64,000 nucleotides of DNA from contig CM028131.1 of NCBI GenBank assembly GCA_016271365.2, positions 171,248,501-171,312,500 on the forward strand, written 5' to 3'. The position numbers and the translations under genes were made by a program. Source of the DNA: Neoceratodus forsteri. Taxonomy: Eukaryota > Chordata > Ceratodontiformes > Ceratodontidae. The notes beneath the pieces are model-generated. The model saw nothing but the letters and a program-made list of their open reading frames with translations, was not told where the DNA came from and ran no database searches. This document shows, one piece after another, positions 57,371 to 64,000 of this stretch (position 1 is its first letter; every line of letters begins with the position of its first letter).

Positions 57371-57770
57371 CTTCCAGGTCTGCCCGAGCCCCAAGCGGCA
57401 CTCCCAGATCCAAGCGGCACCTTTGGATGTGGTCCCAGCCACCACTGCTGACAAAGAAGCTGTCTCTCGACTGCCCTCCTGGTTCCCACATGGACTTCAT
57501 ATAAGGTCTGCCCGCCCCCCAAGTGGCGCTCCCGGATCCAAGCCATGGCTTCAGCCATGACCCCAGCCGCTGCTGCCAACAAAGAAGCTGTCTCCCGACC
57601 GCCCTCCTGGTCCCCCCCACACAGACTTCATACAAGGTCTGCATGCGCCCTGAGCGGCACTCCCGGATCCGAGCAACACCTTCAGCCATGACCCCAGCCG
57701 CCACTGCCAACAAAGAAGCTGTCTCCCGACTGCCCTCCTGGTCCCACAACACGGACTTCATACAAGGTAC
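57371..57770 (+). repeat. ~130-bp tandem repeats at LINE 5' end, three copies
   Basis: Each copy runs from AGGTCTGCCCGMGCCCCAAG through CACTCCCGGATCCAAGCG, GACCCCAGCCRCCACTGCC, AACAAAGAAGCTGTCTCCCG and CAGACTTCATACAAGG. Copies start near 57,374, 57,507 and 57,637; a fourth lies at 58,636-58,768. GC-rich tandem units upstream of a LINE ORF usually serve as promoter monomers. Confidence 0.85.
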
Positions 57771-57950
57771 TACCACTGAATCTACCTCCTCAGCCGGCAC
57801 GCTTCGGCGGCTCTGTGATTGGTGCAGCTTCTCTTCCCAAGGCTCCGGATTGGCCAGGCAGGTTACCCTACTCTCCCGATTGGCGCACTTGTTTGCTGTC
57901 TGCCTGATCTGCACCAGCTAAATTTTTAACTTTTCCCGCGCACTTATCAC
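57771..57950 (+). promoter_or_regulatory. LINE leader with three evenly spaced ATTGG boxes, copy 1
   Basis: ATTGG (inverted CCAAT) occurs at 57,818, 57,849 and 57,879, spacing 31 and 30 bp, in GTGATTGGTG, GGATTGGCCA and CGATTGGCGC contexts. This is the form expected of NF-Y binding sites on one face of the helix. Confidence 0.7.
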
Positions 57951-58635
57951 TGGGGGTTCAAATCGTATTGCTTGTTGGACCTGGCTGTGTAATAGTGATT
58001 TTCAGCCTTTTTTTTTTATCTTTTCCACTAACCAGTTACAATGTTCGTTCTCACTTAAATTGTTGCAATCCATACTGCATAACTAAATTTAAGTCTGTGC
58101 TAGATAATAAAAACTGTAATTACAGCCTACTGTTGTAATCTTAGCATACTACTGTTATCTAGCTCAGCACTGTATACTTTCCTGCCTGCCTTTACTACAT
58201 GGCAAGAAGCTGTATCCAACTGCCATTTTCCAGCTCAGCTCTGTGTACTACTCTGCCTGCCTCTCTGCCCTGTGTCTCAGCCCTCTCTTTTCCCCTCCTC
58301 ACTCTAGCTGCTTCTCCGTCCCTCTCTTAATCCCTGTTCCCAGTGCCATTTTCTGTACCCTTGGCCATATCCTTTCCCAGCTCTCTCTTTCCTGTCCTTA
58401 GCCCAGACAAATCCAATACCTGTCTCCTACCCCCCTGCTACTCTTCTCTCTGTCTACCTAAATCGTTCCTCCTATGTCCCTCAGACCCTCACCCCTTCCC
58501 ACTTCTACATTGCTAATCTATTCCTTTGTTCCCTCTCAGCACCTCCACTCCCCTGTTGACGGTCTGCTGCCAGTCTCCTGGCCCCCTCCTGTTAATTCTG
58601 CTTAAAATTCACTGTGCGCTTTCTTTTTTTCTCCA

Positions 58636-58960
58636 GGTCTGCCCACGCCCCAAGTGGCACTCCAGGATCCAAGCGGTGCCTTCGGCCGTGACCCCAACCA
58701 CCATTGCCGACAAAGAATCTGTCTCCCGACGGCGCTCCTGGTCCCCCCCACACAGACTTCATACAAGGTACTACCGATGAATCTACCTCCTCAGCTGGCA
58801 CACTTCAGCAGCTCTGTGATTGGTGCGCCTTCTCTTCCTGAGGCTCCGGATTGGCCAGGTGGGTTGCTGTAAGCTCCCTATTGGCACGCCTGTTAGCCGA
58901 CTTTCTGCCTGAACTGCACCAGCTAAATTTTTAACTTTCCCCGCACACTTATCACTGTTT
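58636..58960 (+). promoter_or_regulatory. Second repeat/leader unit with three ATTGG boxes
   Basis: One ~130-bp monomer followed by the leader, with ATTGG at 58,819, 58,850 and 58,880: the same 31- and 30-bp spacing as the first leader 1 kb upstream, although surrounding bases have diverged. It ends at AGCTAAATTTTTAACTTTCC. It directly precedes the LINE body. Confidence 0.7.
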
Positions 58961-59372
58961 TTTTTTTCTCCCACCACCTCGTCCCCACCTGGACCACCTC
59001 TTAAATGCACTACTAGCCCCTCCCACCTCGTTGCGCGTACCTCGTTGGCTCCCTCTCTTCTTTTTTCTGCCTATCACCCCACCAATTTCTCTGCCTATAG
59101 CTGCTACCAAGCCTTCAAGTGTTGTTCCACTTTCACTCCTACCAATTCCTTCACCTCCTCAAGGCCGCCAACCTACCCCTTGCTGCCTTGCTGTAACTGG
59201 CAGTTTATCTCTCCCAGCTATGATGCTGTTTCTCATTATCTCCATCGCTATCTGCCTACCCCCCATCCCTCCCTTCACTGTTAATTAATGACCCCCATCC
59301 CTACCCTGCGCCTGTGCTAACCTATCCCGTACAGTCCCCCCCCACTGCAACCCTCTCCCTATTGGCTCCTAC

Positions 59373-59786
59373 TTGGTCCCACTACCCACTCACTCTGCTC
59401 CTCTCTCTCGTTCTTATGCCCACCACTGGTCAGCCTTCCACCAAATAGCCTCTTACTTTACCCACCCTGCCCACTCCAAAACACCTCGTAGGCGATGCTC
59501 ACTCACCATGGCTTGGTACAAACAAATTATCTCACAGTATCTAACTATTATACTTCTTCTCCTTGCCACAAGTGACATACATCCAAACCCAGGCCCTGGT
59601 CCCGCCAGGACCCCCACTGGCCCAGCAGTAAACTTCTGTACAGCAGCCACCTCTACCATTCAACGTGGCTCCCGCCCCCATGGCCTGTGTGTACTACATC
59701 TAAACATTCACAGCCTTGCCCCTAAACTTAACCTACTCCAAGTGCTAGCAGACCAACATGCTCCTGACATTATCATTTTATCCTAA
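59373..59786 (+). pseudogene. LINE ORF2 start with 2A-like motif
   Basis: From ATG near 59,508 the frame reads MAWYKQIISQYLTIILLLLA, then TSDIHPNPGP (59,568-59,597), a Pro/Ala spacer and the endonuclease start (LCVLHLNIHSLAPKLNLLQV, PDIIILS) to a stop at 59,786. The next Trp-Leu (TWLN) continues in the same register after the stop. D(V/I)xxNPGP after a Leu-rich stretch is the layout of 2A-like ribosome-skipping sequences reported in L2/CR1/Rex-type LINEs. Here the Glu before the last five residues is His, which may weaken activity. Confidence 0.8.
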
Positions 59787-60700
59787 ACCTGGCTAAACCA
59801 AAGCTTGAAGGATCCTTCCATTGCCATACCAGGGTACACTGTCTCATGCCTTTACCGCCCTACTAGAGGAGGAGGTGTTCCTATTTACACCACCTCAAAC
59901 CTACTCTTCTCTGTAACACTAGCTAAAACCATGCCCCAAGCCTAGGAACTGCTAATGTTAAAGTTGTCCCTCCCCTATTCACTCCCTATTTATGTCGCGG
60001 GTGTCTACTGCCATCCTGGTACTCCTGCCACAACTGTTGCTGACATTATAAGTCACCTAGTCTCCCCTCACCCCCTCCGGTGAACTTTACATCATGGGAG
60101 ATTTCAATCACAACTGGTCTACCACCTCACTAAACAAAGACCGCTCAGAGATAGCAGTTTTAAATCTCTCCCAGGTCATCACTGAGCACACGCATACAAA
60201 CCACAAGACTGGCAATCACTCCTTAATTGACTGAGCACACACCTCCCACCCTCACTGTGTCCTCAAGGCTGGTCTACTACCCGACTCCATAAGCGACCAC
60301 CACATAACCTACCTAGTCCTCAAAATCCATCGCCCAAAATCCACACCAAATTTCTGGTACAACGCTCCTACAAATTACAAACCTGCCCCCCTTCTAGAAG
60401 ACCTAGCTCATGCAAACTTTTGTTTATTTCAGAGACACATTCCTCAACGTCTGGGAAAAACACACCCCTATGCCGCATATCAGGGTTCGGGGGAACCACC
60501 TACCCTGGATTTCCCCCGAACTAATAATGTGTCAAAATGCCCGGGACAAGGCGTGGAAAGTTTACAAATCCTCACTCCTCCCTAGTGATAACAACATCTA
60601 CTGCATGCTCTGTAATAAATGCACTAAGGCCATCTGGCTAGCCAAAGCCAAGTACTTGAACTCCACCCTCAATGTCACTCTAACTAAGTAGGCCTTCCAA
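59787..60700 (+). pseudogene. LINE endonuclease, decayed
   Basis: Recognisable fragments: PSIAIPGYTVSCLYRPTRGG with GV, VAGVYCHPGTPAT (the YxPPG-type motif), a GDFNHNW-like stretch near 60,090 (GGGAGATTTCAATCACAACTGG), SDHHITYLVLKI near 60,293-60,330, then linker text at 60,410-60,691 (WISPELIMCQNARDKAWKVY). At least three stops and two shifts. Confidence 0.75.
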
Positions 60701-60768
60701 ATTTTGGAAAGTCATTCACTCCCTTTTCTCTCCCCCTTTGCCAAGCCCCACGCCCCTTCTGGTCTCAA

Positions 60769-62485
60769 ATGGTATTCCCTCTCTCTGACCAGCTCACAGT
60801 TGCCTTAGAGTTCAACACATACTTTGCCACGTGTGTCTCCACCCTCCTGGCTTCCCTGCCCACTGCTTCTCCTCTCAACACCCACGCTGAATCACCAGAA
60901 TCCCACAGTCAGGCCACCTTCTACTTTGGAAGCATCTCTGCTACTGAGGGTCTAAATGCCTTATGATCCCTCAACCCTTCCAAAGGCAAGTCCCTCGATG
61001 GACTGGACTCCAAACTACTCTACCTTTCGGCCCCTGCCATTGCTTCACCACAAGCAGACCTCTTAAACCTCTCATTTGCCTCTGCAGCTGTTCCCATGGT
61101 TTGGAAGCATGCCACTGTTATACCCCTGCTTAAAGGAGGCAACCCCGCCTCCACTGCTAACTACTGGCCCATCTCTCTCCTCCCTGCCCTTGTGAAGCTC
61201 CAAGAACACCTCAGACTCTCCCAGCTCTCTAATTTCCTCACTGAATTCAACTTCTTCACTCCCTACCAGTCTGGATTTAGAAAGCACCAATCTACGGCCA
61301 CTTCCCTGTTAAGGCTTTCTGACTCCATCCCATCTGGGATGGACAAAGGGCTTATCACCTCAGCCATATTTGTCGATTAGCCAAAGCATTCGACACTGTC
61401 TCTCATCCCCTGTTGTTATCATGCCTCTCTGCAGCCGGCCTATCAGAGCCTGCAACAAACCGGTTTAGAGCCTACCTGTTAGGCAGAACTCAATCTGTAA
61501 AAATCACAGATTCCACCTCCCCTCCGCTCCCTATTGACACTGGTGTCCCACAAGGTTCCGTACTCAGCCCTATCCTTTTTTCCATCCTTCTCAATGACCT
61601 GCCTCAAATTTGCTCATCATCCTCCATTCACATGTACGCAGATGACACGGTCCTGTTTACCTCTGGACAGACTCCCACGGAGGTTGCTGCCAGCCTTCAG
61701 GCTGACTTCAATATAGTTCACCTCTGGTTTAGCTCCCCCCAACTCTCCCTCAATGCCAAAAACACAGTCTCCATGACCGTTGGCACCAGGCAGAGACTAT
61801 CCAGGCTCACCACCCTCCCAAACTTCCACACCCTGGATGGGGCAGTCCTTGAGGATATAACTACTTTTAGGTACCGAGGGGTCTGTCTTGACCAACACCT
61901 ATCCTTCTCTGCCCATGTTGATGCTATCCTGAAGAAACTGTGCCCCAAGCTCGGTGCTCTCTACAGGAACTGCAGTAGCCTTCCACTACCTGCCAGATGT
62001 GAAATTGTGCAGAAAATGATCTTACCAACCTTCGACTACTGTGATATAGTCTACGTTGCCTCCCCCAAGTCCACACTATCCAGACAGGACCCCCTCTTCA
62101 ATGCTTTCTGCTGCTTTGCCCTCGACACCCACACCTATGCACCTCACAGTGAGCTATACTGCTTGCTGGCCTTCCCCTCCATTATCAACCAGCACTTGCT
62201 CCATAGTGCTAAATTTACATTTTGAAATTCTTGCTCAGTTCCTTTCCACGCTACCTTGCCTCCTCTCTAGCATCTCCACCTACCCCGTCTCATGCCCTCA
62301 GGTCAACTGACCACAGCCTACTGTCAATTCCTCACTGGCAGACCTCAGTTGTCCAATCCACCTTCTCCTACCACCTCCCCAAACTCTGGAATGACCTTCC
62401 AGCCCAAATCCACCACTCATCCTCTAACCACTCTATATCCGCCACCCTGTCAAACTTCTACATAGTAAATTGCTTATGTAAATGA
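60769..62485 (+). pseudogene. LINE reverse transcriptase and C-terminus
   Basis: RT motifs: WKHATVIPLLKGGNPASTAN with YWPISLLP, PYQSGFRKHQSTATSLLRL, a stop inside the usual FVDLAKAFDTV block (61,378), then AYLLGRTQSVKI, DTGVPQGSVLSPILFSILLN, HMYADDTVLF (YADD intact, about 61,635), LSLNAKNTVSM, GVCLDQHLSFSAHVDAI and FDYCDIVYVA to 62,225. The C-terminus KLWNDLPAQIHHSS lies in another frame ending at 62,485. A 270-codon RT frame is still open. Confidence 0.9.
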
Positions 62486-62939
62486 CACCCTTACCTCACT
62501 GCTCCCCTACCACAGTGTTTCTGCCTATCCTAAATGGCCTGCCCAGTGGCATATAGCATCTGCTATGAATACTGGCTTATACCACCAACCTGCGCACTTG
62601 TCTGATTTGCACTTAAATACTGCTGTCACTGTCCCCAATTTGTCTCCTTAGCACACTATGGCTGTCTAGTTTTGTACACCACTGTATTGTTGCAACCTAA
62701 TCCATTCTTGTTTCCTTTTCTTTTTTGTACCTGTTATCAATGTAATCCTATGTATGTAATCAAATTTACACAAGTGTTGCAATCCTGGTACATTGTAACT
62801 GTTATTCCATGTCACACTATTGTATGTATACTCTGCTCTCCTTCTGTAACCCCCCACCCAGGCCGCACCGTGAGACGAGCATCCTGGTTGCTCAGTGTGC
62901 CTTTCCTAGTGAAACATTTCGATAAATAAATAAATTTGA

Positions 62940-63526
62940 AACTGCAGCAGGTTACACGAATCACTCCATCAGCCTACTGGTTGAAAAAATGACCACGTAA
63001 TTAAGTTACCTCACATCTTTTGGATATTATAGGAGGTATCAACTCAGAAGCTCAATTGGGAGGAAGAAACATGTCTCTGCTCTTTGGATGTCTATGATCA
63101 ATACACAAGTATACTTCATTAAGGTCATTTTAAAGCACTGTCCAGAGTACGTGCACAAAGGACTCTAAATAAACATCCATCATTTCATTTTCTGTTTAGT
63201 CTTGCTGAGCTCATTCTGTCTCAGAATTATTGTTGTTCATCACTTAGTGTTATGGAAACATTATGTAGCTTATGTTTTTTTATGATCTGGCAGAGTCTGC
63301 TCTCAAAACTGCCATCATTCCATGAGTTTTTGAATCAATATAATATTCATAGTTCACATTAATATGATCACAGGTGTGTTCTTATCTGAATCTATCTATT
63401 ACTTGGGCTGGCAATAAACTGGAAACTAGCTAACTAAGGAAGCTCACAGACAGAACATTATACCACACAGCAACAGCTTCCACAGCCCACAATTGATTAA
63501 AAGCATCCTCTTTTCACAAACAATGA
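62940..63526. other. Anonymous DNA, no gene seen
   Basis: About 590 bp of AT-rich sequence with no ORF, tandem repeat or element I can recognise. Confidence 0.55.
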
Positions 63527-64000
63527 GTAGTGGTGGGTGAAGTGACCATAATTCACTCCGTGGAGTGATTCATGGAGTAATGCAGAATCCGCGAAGTAAT
63601 CCATAATGTGAAGAGGAGTACTTTGCATCAAAATGAGTAATATGAAGTCCATTCAAACCATTGACTTTGCATTACTTCGTCTTCCCCCAACCACTTCTCC
63701 ACCAATTTTAATGCGAAGTACATAGAGATCAATGTACTTTGCATCACTTTACCTTGTTGTTTAGCTCCAAGGCAGATTTTGCAGTGGTTCATGGGATTGC
63801 AGGTCACATGGGCTCTTAGATTGTTCTGCACAGCCTCAGTTCTGGGTAGTGTGTGTAGGTAGCTGTAGGAGACAGTTTGCTCTGAGAGCTCTATGTGATT
63901 CAAACTCTCTAAAAGCTGTTAAAAGAGCCTTTTTGAGTCATTTTGTTTTCTCAAAATTTAGTGCAATGATTGTAGGAAACCCTCCTGTGCTCATATCATT
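63527..64000. mobile_element. Probable left end of another hAT element
   Basis: TAGTGGTGGGTGAAGTGACC at 63,527 resembles the hAT end at 19,988 (TAGGCATTGGCGGGTGAT). Within the next 220 bp the motifs ACTTTGCATCA, GCGAAGTA and GGAGTGATTCATGGAGTAAT recur in both orientations, as in hAT subterminal arrays. The far end and duplication lie outside the window, so this is tentative. Confidence 0.4.

Larger units (their letters stand above)
57371..62940 (+). mobile_element. L2-like LINE, nearly full length
   Basis: About 5.6 kb: tandem 5' repeats, two leader copies, ORF2 with a 2A-like motif near its start, endonuclease, RT and a 3' UTR. The 3' end has a GACGAGCATCCTGGTTGCTC stem and a (ATAA)n tail at about 62,923-62,935. 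The 57,950-58,635 segment between the two repeat/leader sets is pyrimidine-rich and unlike the rest, so the 5' end may be a duplication or two stacked copies. No ORF1 is recognisable. Confidence 0.88.

Noticed and set aside
57222..57914. 230-codon minus-strand ORF as a gene
   Set aside because: Only its last ~50 codons resemble a LINE C-terminus; the rest reads the complement of the tandem 5' repeats.

Overview
This is eukaryotic, vertebrate-type DNA made almost entirely of transposable elements and satellites, with no intact host gene. The evidence is CR1- and L2-clade non-LTR retrotransposons, a Gmr1-type Ty3/gypsy element, a DIRS tyrosine-recombinase fragment, tRNA-derived SINEs, hAT and Harbinger DNA transposons, a piggyBac-like TTAA foldback MITE, and a retrocopied BLOC1S4 (cappuccino) gene. 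The mix suits an amphibian, lungfish or similar TE-rich vertebrate. I cannot name the species.

Layout. 0.1-3.2 kb: two diverged Myb/SANT-like ORFs on opposite strands in CA/TG-rich DNA. 3.3-8.0 kb: mostly anonymous, with two short LINE tails. 8.0-17.0 kb: two minus-strand CR1 fragments (one keeps an ORF1 esterase and carries a SINE with its target-site duplication, TSD) separated by three different tandem arrays. 17.2-19.95 kb: anonymous DNA and an L2-like 3' end.

19,988-48,299 is one hAT transposon with a perfect 8-bp TSD (GTAACTAA), inflated by nested insertions. In plus-strand order: a TTAA foldback MITE; the transposase C-terminus; an L2 LINE broken twice; a CR1-like LINE in the first L2 break; a Gmr1-type LTR element in that CR1-like LINE (5-bp TSD GGCTA, host frame restored on excision); a BLOC1S4 retrocopy in its 3' LTR; a minus-strand LINE with a 2A-like motif in the second L2 break, itself carrying a DIRS piece and a SINE head; then the transposase core (with another LINE tail inserted) and its BED finger.

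48,800-52,998 is a complete but decayed Harbinger element (Myb-like gene on plus, HARBI1-type transposase on minus) inserted into a CR1-like endonuclease ORF with a 3-bp ATA duplication. 53.5-57.0 kb is a ~545-bp satellite whose units contain tRNA-like sequence. 57.4-62.9 kb is a nearly full-length L2-like LINE with tandem promoter-like repeats, evenly spaced CCAAT boxes and a 2A-like motif. The window ends in what looks like the start of another hAT element.

Nearly every ORF is broken by stops or frameshifts, so the genes do not work together as a pathway. The value of the window is its insertion stratigraphy and a few unusual element architectures.
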